In this document: positions 40,107-50,394 of the stretch, piece after piece | Layout of the letters: every line of letters begins with the position of its first letter | Numbering within the stretch: position 1 is the first letter of the stretch | DNA from: Tenacibaculum sp. Bg11-29 | GTDB lineage: Bacteria > Bacteroidota > Bacteroidia > Flavobacteriales > Flavobacteriaceae | Assembly: GCF_002836595.1 (NCBI RefSeq) | Contig: NZ_PJBB01000003.1 | Location: forward strand, 4,314,501-4,378,500 | Direction: 5' to 3' | Length of the DNA stretch: 64,000 bases | Program-made: the position numbers and the translations under genes | Notes under the pieces: model-generated | Seen by the model: the letters and a program-made list of their open reading frames with translations, nothing else | Told to the model about the DNA's origin: nothing | Databases searched by the model: none

Positions 40107-40481
40107 TTACTTCTTTGGGCGTTTTGCACCGTATTTAGACCTACGTTGGGTTCTACCCTCAACTCCTGCAGTATCTAGCGCACCACGAACTACGTGATAC
40201 TTAACACCTGGCAAATCTTTTACCCTTCCACCTCTAACTAATACTATCGAGTGCTCTTGCAAGTTGTGTCCTTCACCTGGGATATACGCGTTAATTTCGT
40301 TACCATTTGTTAATCTAACCCTTGCAACCTTTCTCATCGCTGAGTTAGGTTTCTTAGGTGTAGTGGTATACACACGCGTACAAACTCCACGTCTCTGAGG
40401 ACAAGCTTGTAATGCAGCCGATTTACTCTTCTTAGTTATTTTGGTTCTTCCTTTACGAACTAATTGTTGAATAGTTGGCAT
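40107..40481 (-). CDS. rpsL: 30S ribosomal protein S12
   Basis: 124 residues, decoding-centre protein. The two streptomycin-sensitivity positions have the wild-type lysines: [11 protein letters not shown] and [10 protein letters not shown]. It is the first gene of the str operon, with a perfect promoter at 40537-40567 and a 5' hairpin. Confidence 0.98.
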   Translation of the reverse strand: MPTIQQLVRKGRTKITKKSKSAALQACPQRRGVCTRVYTTTPKKPNSAMRKVARVRLTNGNEINAYIPGEGHNLQEHSIVLVRGGRVKDLPGVKYHVVRGALDTAGVEGRTQRRSKYGAKRPKK

Positions 40482-40515
40482 ACTATTATTACTTGTTTTT
40501 AATTTGTACTAACAT

Positions 40516-40533
40516 TACTCTTTTCAAAAGAGT
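40516..40533 (-). other. Hairpin at the 5' end of the str-operon mRNA
   Basis: ACTCTTTT pairs with AAAAGAGT with a 1-base centre. It would sit at the very start of the transcript, just after the -7 box, where it could protect the mRNA or bind a repressor. Confidence 0.5.
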
Positions 40534-40536
40534 GTG

Positions 40537-40567
40537 CAAATGTACAATTAATTTCTAACTATTCAAA
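40537..40567 (-). promoter_or_regulatory. Promoter of the str operon (rpsL)
   Basis: TTTG (40564-40567), 19 bases, then TACATTTG (40537-40544) on the minus strand, a perfect Bacteroidota promoter about 56 bases upstream of rpsL. The 322-base divergent region also contains the susC promoter at 40746; the rest is featureless A/T-rich DNA. Confidence 0.85.
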
Positions 40568-40745
40568 TATCAATGAATTATTTTAAAAAAGAACTTAATA
40601 AAGTCTTTCATCAGCAAATCACTTATTTTTAAAACCCAGACATACTATTATAAGACAACATACTTTACAAATTTCACGAAAAACCAACACCAACCTTAAA
40701 ATACTCTTAACATATTAAATTAATTATATTTTTTACGTTAAAAAG

Positions 40746-40775
40746 TTGTCATTTTAATATAAATTCATGAATTTA
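40746..40775 (+). promoter_or_regulatory. Candidate promoter of the first susCD unit
   Basis: TTG (40746-40748), 19 bases, TGAATTTA (40768-40775). The -7 box is a variant, but the second susCD unit has the same arrangement (TTG-N19-TGATTTTA), and the two leaders share TTAATTAATTCAAATAATTA. Conservation supports function. Confidence 0.55.
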
Positions 40776-40803
40776 GCGGTTAATTAATTCAAATAATTAC
40801 ACA

Positions 40804-43800
40804 ATGAAAACAAAGTTTAATGGGATTTTAACGCTGTTTCTAGCGTTAATTGTGCAAATTTCCTTTGCACAAGACAGAACAATTTCGGGAACTGTTACTG
40901 ATGAAACTGGTCCACTACCAGGCGTTAGTATTCTGAAAAAAGGTACTACACTTGGTGTAGAAACAGATTTCAATGGGAAATACTCAATCAAAGCTAAAAC
41001 TGGTGATGTTTTAGTATTTAATTTTGTAGGAATGAAGAGTGTTGAAAAAACTGTTGATACCTCAATAGCTATTAACATTACTATGGTTAGTGACAATGTT
41101 TTAGACGAGATTGTTGTTACTGCCTTAGGTATATCTAGAGACAAAAAATCATTAGGTTATTCAACTCAAGAAGTTAAAGGCGAGGCACTTACAACAAATA
41201 AGAGTGGTAACTTTGTTAACGCACTATCTGGTAAAGCCTCTGGTATTCAAATCAGGAAGAATAACAATATGGGTGGTTCTACTAACGTTGTAATACGTGG
41301 TAATGCTTCTCTTACAGGAAGTAACCAAGCCTTATTTGTTATTGATGGTGTACCAATTAGTAACGCAAACTCAAATTCAACGAGTCAAGGTAATGCTGTA
41401 GGTGGCTACTATGATTATGGTAATGCCGCTTCAGATATCAATCCTGAGGACATCGAATCTATCAATATTCTTAAAGGAGCTGCCGCTTCTGCATTATATG
41501 GATCGAGAGCTGCCAATGGTGTTATAATGATTACAACAAAAAAAGGGAAGGATTCACAAGGAATAGGTGTAACAATCAACTCTGGAATGACATTTGGTAA
41601 AATTGACAAAAGCACTTTTGCCAATTACCAAACTAAATATGGTGCTGGTTATGGACCATATTATTCTGGACCAGGTAGTCACTGGAACATTGAAGATGTA
41701 ACTGGTGATGGAAATGACGACCAAGTTGCAGTATATACTGAAGATGGCTCTTATGGTGCCGCATTTGACCCCAGCTTACTTGTTTACCAATGGGATTCTT
41801 TTGACCCAGAATCTCCGAATTACAGGACTGCAACCCCTTGGGTTAACGCAAAAAATGGCCCTATTACATTTTACGAATCTCCTGTAACAATAACAAACTC
41901 TATATCTTTAGATCAATCTACTGAAAAAGGTAACTATAGAATAAATTATACTCAGTTTGATCAATCAGGGTTAATGCCAAATAGTTCGCAAAAGAAGCAC
42001 AATTTCTCAATGAGTGGAAGTCTTAAAATGAATGATAAATTCACAGCCACAGCTTACGCTAACTACATAAAAACTAGCGCCAAAGGACGTAACTCTACTG
42101 GATATGGCGACAACATAAATTCGATGTTTAGACAATGGTGGCAAACAAACGTTGACTTAAAACAACAAAAAGACAGCTATTTCGCTACAGGAAGAAATGT
42201 AACATGGAATCCAAAGACCTCAAAAGCTGGATCTGTTCCAATATTTTGGGACAACCCTTATTGGGCAAGATATGAAAACTACCAAAGTGACTCTAGAGAT
42301 CGTTTTGTAGGTAATGTTTCATTAAACTATGAAATAAATGACTGGCTAAATGTAACTGGTAGAATTGCTACTGATACTTATAATGAAATACAAGAAGAAA
42401 GAAGAGCTAACGGTAGTGTTGCTTCAGCATTTGGAGTAAGTCGAGGAAATGTAGATTCTGGATATGGTAGAAGAAATATCTCAAACACTGAAACTAATTA
42501 TGACTTAATGTTTAATCTTGACAAAGATTTAACTGAAAAAATAAACTTAAAAGCTATAGTAGGTACAAACATTAGACGAAACACTTTTAAATCTATTTAT
42601 TCTTCAACTGCAGGTGGGCTGAGTGTCCCTAAGCTTTATTCTTTACAAAACAGTGGAGGTCCTTTACCTTTAGCTATCGAAAGAGACGAACGAATTGGGG
42701 TAGACGGTATATACGGTAGTGCTTCTTTTGGTTATAACGACACTTTCTTTATAGATGCGACAGTAAGAAGAGACCATTCTTCTACTTTACCGAAAGACAA
42801 CAGTTCATTCATCTACCCTTCTTTTGCAGGTAGTTTTGTATTCTCTAAATTAACTAATTTTGATTGGTTATCTTTTGGTAAATTAAGAGCCAACTATGCT
42901 GAAGTAGGTAATAGTGCTCCTTTTGATTTTTTATATGACACTTACGATGTAAATATTCCTCCAGGAACATCAAGTACATCTGTAGATAACACAAAAAAGA
43001 ACCCAAATTTAAAACCTGAAAGAACAAAAAGTTTTGAAATTGGTTTAGATATGAAATTATTAAAAAATCGTTTAGGCTTCGATATAGCTTATTACAAAAC
43101 TAATTCTGTAGATCAGATTGTAAGAGTTCCCGTATCAACAGCTTCAGGTTACTTAAACAAAGTACTAAATGCTGGAGAAATCGAGAATAAAGGTATAGAA
43201 TTATCTTTAACAGGTACACCTATAAAAACTGATAATTTTACTTGGAATACTAATGTAAATTGGTCTAAAAACAAAAGTAAAGTTCTTTCATTAGAAGATG
43301 GAATTACTAATTTACAGTTAGGTTCTTTTCAAGGTGGAGTAACTATTAACGCAACAGTAGGTCAACCGTACGGTGTTATTCAAGGTACAGATTACACGTA
43401 TTTAGATGGAGAAAAGGTTGTTGATGCAGCAACTGGTCAGTATGTTAAATCAACTACTTCTGATAAAGTAATTGGAGATACTAACCCTGATTGGTTAATG
43501 GGTATTTCAAACAACTTTAAGTATAAAAATTTCTCTTTAAGTTTCTTGATTGATATTCAAAAAGGAGGTAGTATTTTCTCTTTAGATCAATATTATGGTT
43601 TAGCAACAGGTTTGTATGCTGAAACGGCTTACACTAATGACTTAGGAAACCCTGTAAGAAATCCATTAGTATTTAATCAATATGATACAGATGGAGCAGG
43701 AATACCTTCAGCTGGTTATGTAGCTACAAGTGGTGGTTTTATTAACTCTGGCGTTAATGCTGATGGCTCTGTAAATACCACTCGTATTAGAGCTGATAGA

Positions 43801-44097
43801 TTTGGGGCTTTTGGATACAGAAGAGGATTACCTAATTCGGCTTTTGTTTATGACGCTAGTTATGTCAAATTAAGAGAGGTTGCTATTACATATAACTTCA
43901 CAAAAGAATTATTAAATAACACTTTCTTAACAGGTGGTTCAATTAGCTTTACTGGTTCTAACTTATGGATAATACACAAGAACCTTCCACACGCTGATCC
44001 AGAATCTGGTTTATCAGCAGGTAACTTACAAGGATATTCTGTAGGATCTCTTCCTACAACAAGAGATTTTGGATTTAACGTTAAATTACAATTCTAA
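40804..44097 (+). CDS. SusC/RagA-family TonB-linked outer membrane protein
   Basis: A 1097-residue TonB-dependent transporter for a nutrient captured by its SusD partner. In order: signal peptide (cleavage near ISFA-QD, about 22), carboxypeptidase D regulatory-like domain (about 25-100), TonB box/plug start DEIVVTALG (about 103), plug (SGKASGIQIR...IRGNASL...VIDGVPI; GAAASALYGSRAANGVIMITTKKGK), then a large beta-barrel ending in aromatic F. The length is normal. It is 12 bases before a susD-like gene. Its first ~35 codons and its leader are almost identical in DNA to those of the susC at 45792. The substrate is unknown because no CAZyme or regulator is near. Confidence 0.95.
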   Translation: MKTKFNGILTLFLALIVQISFAQDRTISGTVTDETGPLPGVSILKKGTTLGVETDFNGKYSIKAKTGDVLVFNFVGMKSVEKTVDTSIAINITMVSDNVLDEIVVTALGISRDKKSLGYSTQEVKGEALTTNKSGNFVNALSGKASGIQIRKNNNMGGSTNVVIRGNASLTGSNQALFVIDGVPISNANSNSTSQGNAVGGYYDYGNAASDINPEDIESINILKGAAASALYGSRAANGVIMITTKKGKDSQGIGVTINSGMTFGKIDKSTFANYQTKYGAGYGPYYSGPGSHWNIEDVTGDGNDDQVAVYTEDGSYGAAFDPSLLVYQWDSFDPESPNYRTATPWVNAKNGPITFYESPVTITNSISLDQSTEKGNYRINYTQFDQSGLMPNSSQKKHNFSMSGSLKMNDKFTATAYANYIKTSAKGRNSTGYGDNINSMFRQWWQTNVDLKQQKDSYFATGRNVTWNPKTSKAGSVPIFWDNPYWARYENYQSDSRDRFVGNVSLNYEINDWLNVTGRIATDTYNEIQEERRANGSVASAFGVSRGNVDSGYGRRNISNTETNYDLMFNLDKDLTEKINLKAIVGTNIRRNTFKSIYSSTAGGLSVPKLYSLQNSGGPLPLAIERDERIGVDGIYGSASFGYNDTFFIDATVRRDHSSTLPKDNSSFIYPSFAGSFVFSKLTNFDWLSFGKLRANYAEVGNSAPFDFLYDTYDVNIPPGTSSTSVDNTKKNPNLKPERTKSFEIGLDMKLLKNRLGFDIAYYKTNSVDQIVRVPVSTASGYLNKVLNAGEIENKGIELSLTGTPIKTDNFTWNTNVNWSKNKSKVLSLEDGITNLQLGSFQGGVTINATVGQPYGVIQGTDYTYLDGEKVVDAATGQYVKSTTSDKVIGDTNPDWLMGISNNFKYKNFSLSFLIDIQKGGSIFSLDQYYGLATGLYAETAYTNDLGNPVRNPLVFNQYDTDGAGIPSAGYVATSGGFINSGVNADGSVNTTRIRADRFGAFGYRRGLPNSAFVYDASYVKLREVAITYNFTKELLNNTFLTGGSISFTGSNLWIIHKNLPHADPESGLSAGNLQGYSVGSLPTTRDFGFNVKLQF

Positions 44098-44109
44098 AAA
44101 AAAAACACA

Positions 44110-45669
44110 ATGAAAAAAATACTAATTTTAGTAGCAGCAATATTTATTGCTTCTTGTTCTGACAATTTAGAAAGTCTAAATCAGAACATAAAAGACCCTG
44201 CCACTGTACCTGGAGAAAGCTTATTCTCTGGAGCACAAAAGGCATTAGCGGATCAAGTTGTTGATCTAAACGTCAACAATAACAACACAAAACTATGGTC
44301 GCAGTTTCTTCAGGAAACAACGTATACAGACGAGAGTAACTACGATCAATTGACTCGAAATATTCCTCAACAACATTGGGATATATTATTTAAAGATGTA
44401 TTAAAAGATTTAAATGAGGCTGAAAAAGTTATTACAGCAACAAATTACACAACTTCTGATTTGAATGCTTTAAAACCTAATAAACTAGCTATTATTGAAA
44501 TTTTAAATGTTTACACTTATGCGCTATTAGTTGAAACTTTTGGAAATGTACCATATACAGAAGCTTTAGACATTGACAACCCATTACCAAAGTATGATGA
44601 TGGATTAACAGTGTATAAAGATCTAATTGTTCGTTTAACAACTGCAATTAACTCACTAGATACTAGTTTAGGTAGTTATCGTACAGCAGATAATGTTTAC
44701 GATGGAGATGTAACAAAATGGAAAAAATTCGCAGCTTCTTTAAAATTAAGAATGGGTATTTTACTATCTGACGTAGACAATACATTAGCAAAATCTACCG
44801 TTGAATCAGCAATTGCTACTGGTATTTTCACAAGTAATACTGATAATGCCGATTTCACCTACTATTCTGCGGATCCAAACACAAACCCTATTCATGACAA
44901 CTTAGTATTAAGTGGTAGAAGTGATTTTGTTGCTGCAAAAACTATTATAGAAATAATGCAACCAAGACTTTATGAATATTTGACAGATACTAACGAAGAC
45001 GGAACAATAGACACAAAAGATGCTGCAACAGTTGTCCCAGGATCTGTAACATTTACAGACCCTAGAATGGCTTATTATTTTGACTCAAATATAGACGCTG
45101 ATCCCTCAGTAAGCCAAACAGTATATTTAGGTGGAGGAATTGGTAGTACTGCCGGTTTTAGCAAACACTCTCATGTATCTGATTTTGTTCAAGCTGCTAC
45201 CACTAAAGGAGTTCTTCTTGATTATGCAGAGGTAGAGTTTTTATTAGCTGAAGCTGCTGCTCGTACTTTTGTAGTAGGTGGTACTGCTAAAGAACATTAT
45301 GATGCTGCAATTACAGCTTCTTTTGAAGACTGGGGTCTTTCTTCTGCTGATGCAGTAGGATACTTAGCTGCACCAACTGTAGATTATGCAACTGTTTTAG
45401 CTGCTAGTACTGCGACTATGCCTTGGAAAGAAGTTATTGGTAATCAAAAATGGATTGCATTATACAACCGAGGATTAGAAGCATGGACATCAATAAGACT
45501 TTTAGATTTCCCAGCAATGGCAACACCCGCCGATGCTGTTTCTGGATTTCCAAACAGATATACATACCCTGTAATCGAACAAACTTTAAACGGTAGTAAC
45601 TATACTGCTGCAGCTGCAGCCATAGGAACAGATACAGCTGAACAAAAGTTGTTTTGGGATATGAATTAA
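44110..45669 (+). CDS. SusD/RagB-family lipoprotein
   Basis: A 519-residue surface lipoprotein that caps the SusC barrel and binds its ligand. Signal peptide II with lipobox IASC (Cys16), then an all-helical TPR-type SusD fold (LNVYTYALLVETFGNVPYTEALD and the LLDYAEVEFLLAEAAAR segment are typical of SusD-like/RagB). The C-terminal VSGFPNRYTYPVIEQTLNG motif is that of the SusD_2-type end. It ends at a terminator, so the pair forms one unit. Confidence 0.93.
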   Translation: MKKILILVAAIFIASCSDNLESLNQNIKDPATVPGESLFSGAQKALADQVVDLNVNNNNTKLWSQFLQETTYTDESNYDQLTRNIPQQHWDILFKDVLKDLNEAEKVITATNYTTSDLNALKPNKLAIIEILNVYTYALLVETFGNVPYTEALDIDNPLPKYDDGLTVYKDLIVRLTTAINSLDTSLGSYRTADNVYDGDVTKWKKFAASLKLRMGILLSDVDNTLAKSTVESAIATGIFTSNTDNADFTYYSADPNTNPIHDNLVLSGRSDFVAAKTIIEIMQPRLYEYLTDTNEDGTIDTKDAATVVPGSVTFTDPRMAYYFDSNIDADPSVSQTVYLGGGIGSTAGFSKHSHVSDFVQAATTKGVLLDYAEVEFLLAEAAARTFVVGGTAKEHYDAAITASFEDWGLSSADAVGYLAAPTVDYATVLAASTATMPWKEVIGNQKWIALYNRGLEAWTSIRLLDFPAMATPADAVSGFPNRYTYPVIEQTLNGSNYTAAAAAIGTDTAEQKLFWDMN

Positions 45670-45692
45670 CTAAATAATTTTCACAATTTTTT

Positions 45693-45720
45693 AACGTTCT
45701 GATTTTATCAGAGCGTTTTT
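45693..45720 (+). terminator. Terminator after the first susCD pair
   Basis: Arms AACG-TCTGAT and ATCAGA-CGTT with one mismatch, followed by six T; 23 bases after the susD stop. Confidence 0.82.
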
Positions 45721-45733
45721 TATGTTAAAAAAA

Positions 45734-45763
45734 TTGTTTTTTTAAGATAAAATTATGATTTTA
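45734..45763 (+). promoter_or_regulatory. Candidate promoter of the second susCD unit
   Basis: TTG (45734-45736), 19 bases, TGATTTTA (45756-45763), the same spacing as in the first susCD unit, with the same leader up to the start codon. Confidence 0.55.
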
Positions 45764-45791
45764 GCAATTAATTAATTCAAATAATTACACA

Positions 45792-48700
45792 ATGAGAACA
45801 AAGTTTAATGGAATTTTAACGCTATTTCTAGCGTTAATTGTGCAAATATCTTTCGCACAAGACAGAACAATTTCGGGAACTGTCACTGATGAGTCAGGAC
45901 CACTACCTGGAGTTACTGTATTAAAAAAAGGTACCACAAGTGGTACAGAAACAGATTTTGAAGGTAAATATTCTATCAAATCAAAAACAGGAGATGTACT
46001 TGTTTTTAGTTTTGTTGGTATGAAAACCATTCAAAAAACAGTATCTAACTCGAGTAAAATCAACCTTGTTATGGAGAATGATAATCTCCTTGAAGAAGTT
46101 GTTGTTACCGCCTTAGGTATAAAAAAAGAAGCGAGAACATTAGGATATGGTACCGATGTTGTAAAAGGTAAAGATCTAGTAGTAGCTAGAGAAAGTAATA
46201 TCCTTAACTCTATTCAAGGTAAAGCTACCGGTGTTCAAATAACAAACTCTGGCGGTAATGTAGGTGGATCTAGTAAAATAATTATTAGAGGGGTTTCTTC
46301 TTTATCTGGTAGAAATAGCCCTATCTGGGTTGTTGATGGTATTTTGATTAATGATAGTCAAACTGCAGGAGGTAGTAGAATTTCAGGAAATAGAGATTTC
46401 GGAAACGGTGCTTCTGTTGTTAATCCTGATGATGTAGAATCTCTTACTATTTTAAAAGGTGCAGCAGCAACTGCATTATATGGGTCTAGAGCAGCTGCAG
46501 GTGCTATTATTGTAACAACTAAAAGAGGTAAAGCAAGCCCTGATGGTAATGCTACAGTATCAATTAGTTCTTCTCTTAGAGTTGATGACTTATTTAGAGT
46601 ACCTGATTATCAGCAAGAATATGCAATGGGTACTCAAGGTAAGTTTAATGGAGGTAGTGTTGGTTTTGACTGGGGTCCGAAGATTAGTGGTCAAATTGTA
46701 GATAACTTACCTGTAACAGGTTTAACAGGGAAATTAACAGCTGTAAAAGATAATGGTATCCGTGATTTCTTTAGATCTGGATACACAAACATTAATAATT
46801 TTTCTATTTCAGATGCTACTGAAAGAATGGATTACAGATTAAGTATAACATCTCTTAATCAAACAGGTATAGTACCTGGAAGTGAATTTAATCGTTTAAA
46901 CTTTAACTTTAATGCTGGTGTTAAACATAGTGATAAGTTAGAGTCTAGATTTGGTATTCAATATACAAATGCAGAAACTATAGGTACAGCTCCTTCAGGA
47001 GCTAATGATCCTAATATAATTGGTTTAAGTAGTTTTAGTAGTACATTAGATCAAAAATTATTTTCTCCTTGGGTTGACACTAATGGAAATCAAATAAACC
47101 ATGTTAAAGGAGATGATAGAGTTTTAGCTAACAATCCTCTATTTTTAAGAAATGAAAATCAGAATGATAGAGAAGATGATCGTTATATCGGTTATTTTCA
47201 ATTAGCATATAAGCCAATTACTGATTTATCTTTATCTGCTAGAGTTGGTTTCGATTTAGAAGATGATAGACGACTATTAGAGAATAGTAAAACTACTGTA
47301 GGTAGATTATTAGGTACTTTTGATTCTGATAATATTAGACGTAATGTATTGACTGGAGATTTTATCGCAAATTACACTACTAATTTAAGTGATGATTTAT
47401 CTTTAAATCTTTTAACTGGTATTCAATATAATTCAAGACTGTTTGAAAGACAACGTATTCGAGGTACTGATTTAGCTGTTCCTGAGTTATTTAGCCCTGG
47501 TAATGCAGCACAAACTATTGCTACAAGAGATTTTGCTGAATCAAGGTTAATAGGAGCTTATGGTTCTGCAGAACTTGGATATAAAAATTGGGCAACTCTT
47601 ACATTAACAGCTCGTAATGACTGGTCTTCTACATTACCTAAAGATAACAATTCATTTTTTTACCCTTCAGCTAGTTTAGCTTTTGTGTTTACTGATGCTT
47701 TTGATATTTCAAACGATATTTTAACTTATGGTAAATTCAGAACAAGTTGGGCACAAGTAGGTAATGATACTGGTGCATATCAACTAGATTTCACTTATAA
47801 CCCTATAAGTACTGCTAACGGCCAATATGGTTTAAATAATAATTTTCCTTATAATGGGGCTTTAGCATATTCTAAAAGTAATACAATACCTCCTGCAAAT
47901 TTAAAGCCAGAGTCACAAACTTCTTATGAATTTGGTTTTGATCTTCGTATGTTTAAGAACAAGTTATCAATTGATTTCTCTTACTTTAATAGTAGAAATG
48001 AGGATCAAATATTAAATATTGCTATTCCTGAATCTACAGGTTTTGCTCAAAAAACAGCAAATGTAGGTCGAGTAGACCAAAAAGGTTTTGAAATCGGTCT
48101 TGATTTAACTGCAATATCTACAGAAAATTTTTCTTGGAATACTGGGATAAATTTCTCTAAGGCTAATTCTGAAGTTATTGAATTAGTTGAAGGTTTAGAA
48201 CGTATTACACTTTCTTCTGCTTTTGGTAACGTACAAGTTATTGCTGAACCAGGAAAACCTTTTCAATTATATGCTAACGATTATATTAGAGATGAAGAGA
48301 CAGGTAGACCAATAATAGATCCTACTACTGGTAGAAGGCAAGCTGGTGATTTTAAATCTTTTGGTTCTGTTTTACCTGACTGGACAGCTGGTTTTACAAA
48401 TCGTATCAGTTATAAAGGTTTTACTTTAAATGCTACTATTGATGCTAAATGGGGTGGTGTAATGAAGTCATCTACTGTTGAAAATTTACAAACAGGTGGT
48501 TTAGTTAAAGAAACATTAGTTGGTCGTGAAGGTACTGTTATTGATACGGAAGGTATTCTTGTTACAACGGACCCTATTACTGGAGTCGTAACAAGAAAAG
48601 ATAATGATGTTCCTTTAAGAAACGCTCAAGATTTTTGGACTTCTTTAGATGACGGTTCTGTATCTGCTCCTTTTATATTTGATGCTTCTTTTGTAAAATT

Positions 48701-48941
48701 AAGAGAAGTTAGTTTAAATTACGCATTTCCGTCTCGTTATTTAAACAATGGAAATGGTTTTTTTAAGACTCTTTCTATCGGTGTAGAAGGTAGAAACTTA
48801 GCTTTATTATACTCTAAAGTTCCACATATTGACCCTGAATCTAATTTATTCGGATCTGGTGGTGCTGGTGGTTTTGGTATAGAAAGAGCAAGTACTCCTT
48901 CTACAAGAAGTGTAGGACTTAGTGTTAAAATGACATTTTAA
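45792..48941 (+). CDS. SusC/RagA-family TonB-linked outer membrane protein
   Basis: A 1049-residue TonB-dependent transporter. Signal peptide, carboxypeptidase-D-like domain and TonB box (EEVVVTALG) closely match the SusC at 40804, but the plug and barrel differ strongly, so the ligand is probably different. Plug motifs (QGKATGVQIT, IRGVSSLSG, WVVDGILI, GAAATALYGSRAAAGAIIVTTKRGK in parts) and the aromatic end (KMTF) are intact. It is followed after 20 bases by a susD-like gene. Confidence 0.95.
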   Translation: MRTKFNGILTLFLALIVQISFAQDRTISGTVTDESGPLPGVTVLKKGTTSGTETDFEGKYSIKSKTGDVLVFSFVGMKTIQKTVSNSSKINLVMENDNLLEEVVVTALGIKKEARTLGYGTDVVKGKDLVVARESNILNSIQGKATGVQITNSGGNVGGSSKIIIRGVSSLSGRNSPIWVVDGILINDSQTAGGSRISGNRDFGNGASVVNPDDVESLTILKGAAATALYGSRAAAGAIIVTTKRGKASPDGNATVSISSSLRVDDLFRVPDYQQEYAMGTQGKFNGGSVGFDWGPKISGQIVDNLPVTGLTGKLTAVKDNGIRDFFRSGYTNINNFSISDATERMDYRLSITSLNQTGIVPGSEFNRLNFNFNAGVKHSDKLESRFGIQYTNAETIGTAPSGANDPNIIGLSSFSSTLDQKLFSPWVDTNGNQINHVKGDDRVLANNPLFLRNENQNDREDDRYIGYFQLAYKPITDLSLSARVGFDLEDDRRLLENSKTTVGRLLGTFDSDNIRRNVLTGDFIANYTTNLSDDLSLNLLTGIQYNSRLFERQRIRGTDLAVPELFSPGNAAQTIATRDFAESRLIGAYGSAELGYKNWATLTLTARNDWSSTLPKDNNSFFYPSASLAFVFTDAFDISNDILTYGKFRTSWAQVGNDTGAYQLDFTYNPISTANGQYGLNNNFPYNGALAYSKSNTIPPANLKPESQTSYEFGFDLRMFKNKLSIDFSYFNSRNEDQILNIAIPESTGFAQKTANVGRVDQKGFEIGLDLTAISTENFSWNTGINFSKANSEVIELVEGLERITLSSAFGNVQVIAEPGKPFQLYANDYIRDEETGRPIIDPTTGRRQAGDFKSFGSVLPDWTAGFTNRISYKGFTLNATIDAKWGGVMKSSTVENLQTGGLVKETLVGREGTVIDTEGILVTTDPITGVVTRKDNDVPLRNAQDFWTSLDDGSVSAPFIFDASFVKLREVSLNYAFPSRYLNNGNGFFKTLSIGVEGRNLALLYSKVPHIDPESNLFGSGGAGGFGIERASTPSTRSVGLSVKMTF

Positions 48942-48961
48942 ATAAAATTAAAATTAAAAAA

Positions 48962-50380
48962 ATGAAAAAAATAAAATCAATCGTACTTGCTTGTTCAGTT
49001 GCTATAGCTTCTTTTACAGCATGTAATGATACTTTAGATATAAATACAGATCCGTTGTCTGCTAGTTCAGCCGATCCTAATGTAATTTTACCATATGTCT
49101 TTGTACAACATTCAGCAAGAAAAGTTACAGAATTAGGTACAAGAATTTGTGATGTATCACAATACATCTCAGCTACATTTAATAGTCCAAAGCTAGGTAA
49201 TGTTAGTGGTACTCTTAGTGGTAATACATGGGGTATGTTATACTCTCAAATATTAGGAAATTTACAACTTGTAATAAATGATGCTGAAGCTAGTGGTGCT
49301 ACTAGTAATAACGTAAATGCTATTGCTAAAATACTTAGTGCTAACGCCTTTTATGAAGCTACTAGTATATGGGGAGATGTTCCTTTTACTGAAGCTCTTG
49401 ATGGAGTAGCATTTCCTTCACCTAAATTTGACAATCAAGAAACAGTATTGAATGGTGTTGTTCGTTTATTAGACGAATCTATTGTTTTAATAGATGCTAT
49501 TCCTGCTGATGCATTTATTATAAACCCTAACTCAGACATGTATTATGGTGGAGACATGAGTAAATGGAGAATATTGGCAAATTCATTAAAATTAAGATCT
49601 CTTATGCTTCTTAAATCTGGTGGCGCTGATGTTACAACTCAAATTAATGCAGCTCTTTCACAACCTTTAATGCAGAGTAATTCTGAAGCTGCTTTTTTAG
49701 AGTACGCAGGAGGTCCTGGAGCAAGCAATGGTACATTTACAATTATTACTGCTTTTTTTGGTCCTGATAATGAAAGTCAAAACGTTTTTGGCCCTGGTGA
49801 TCCAATTGATAATTTATTAAATGGCTCTGGTGATCCTAGATGGGATTTATGGGTAGCTAGAAATACACTTCCAGCTCCTGGTAATGCAGTTTTCCCAGAT
49901 ACTTCTACATCTGTTTTAAGTAACAATGTTATAAGAGCTACCCTTGCGGATGTATTAATGCAACCTTCTGAGATAGATTTATATAAAGCGCAATTGGCTT
50001 TAGAAGGTTTTGCAACTGCTGGTTCAGCAATGGTTAACTACCAGAATGGAATTAAAAACTCTATAGAATGGTGGGGTAAAGATGGGTCTAATATTGTTAA
50101 TACTGTTAGTGATGCAGATATTGCCCTTTATTTAGGGACTTTAACTACTCCTACAATTAATGATGTTTATAATGAACAATATTTAGCTTCGTTTTTAATG
50201 CCTGTATTAGCTTGGAATAATGTTAGAAGAAATAAAGTTCCGGTATTAGCAACGCCTCCTGGTTCAAGTATTCCGACTTTTCTTAAAAGATTTAACTATC
50301 CACCAGATGAGATTGGTGCGAATGTAAATACTCCAAGTCCTTTGCCTACAAATACACCAATGTGGTTTGAAAACTTATAA
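48962..50380 (+). CDS. SusD/RagB-family (SusD_2-like) lipoprotein
   Basis: A 472-residue lipoprotein with lipobox FTAC (Cys21) and SusD-like helices (ANAFYEATSIWGDVPFTEALDG, MSKWRILANSLKLRSLMLL). It should cap the SusC barrel coded just upstream. The C-terminal RRNKVPVLATPPGSS...FLKRFNYPPDEIGAN segment is typical of SusD_2-type proteins. It is 14 bases before a small lipoprotein gene. Confidence 0.93.
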   Translation: MKKIKSIVLACSVAIASFTACNDTLDINTDPLSASSADPNVILPYVFVQHSARKVTELGTRICDVSQYISATFNSPKLGNVSGTLSGNTWGMLYSQILGNLQLVINDAEASGATSNNVNAIAKILSANAFYEATSIWGDVPFTEALDGVAFPSPKFDNQETVLNGVVRLLDESIVLIDAIPADAFIINPNSDMYYGGDMSKWRILANSLKLRSLMLLKSGGADVTTQINAALSQPLMQSNSEAAFLEYAGGPGASNGTFTIITAFFGPDNESQNVFGPGDPIDNLLNGSGDPRWDLWVARNTLPAPGNAVFPDTSTSVLSNNVIRATLADVLMQPSEIDLYKAQLALEGFATAGSAMVNYQNGIKNSIEWWGKDGSNIVNTVSDADIALYLGTLTTPTINDVYNEQYLASFLMPVLAWNNVRRNKVPVLATPPGSSIPTFLKRFNYPPDEIGANVNTPSPLPTNTPMWFENL

Positions 50381-50394
50381 TAAAAAAAAGTAAG

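Noticed and set aside
40797..41144. Minus-strand reading frames at the starts of both susC genes (also 45785-46030)
   Set aside because: They appear twice only because the two susC starts are nearly identical; they are antisense shadows.
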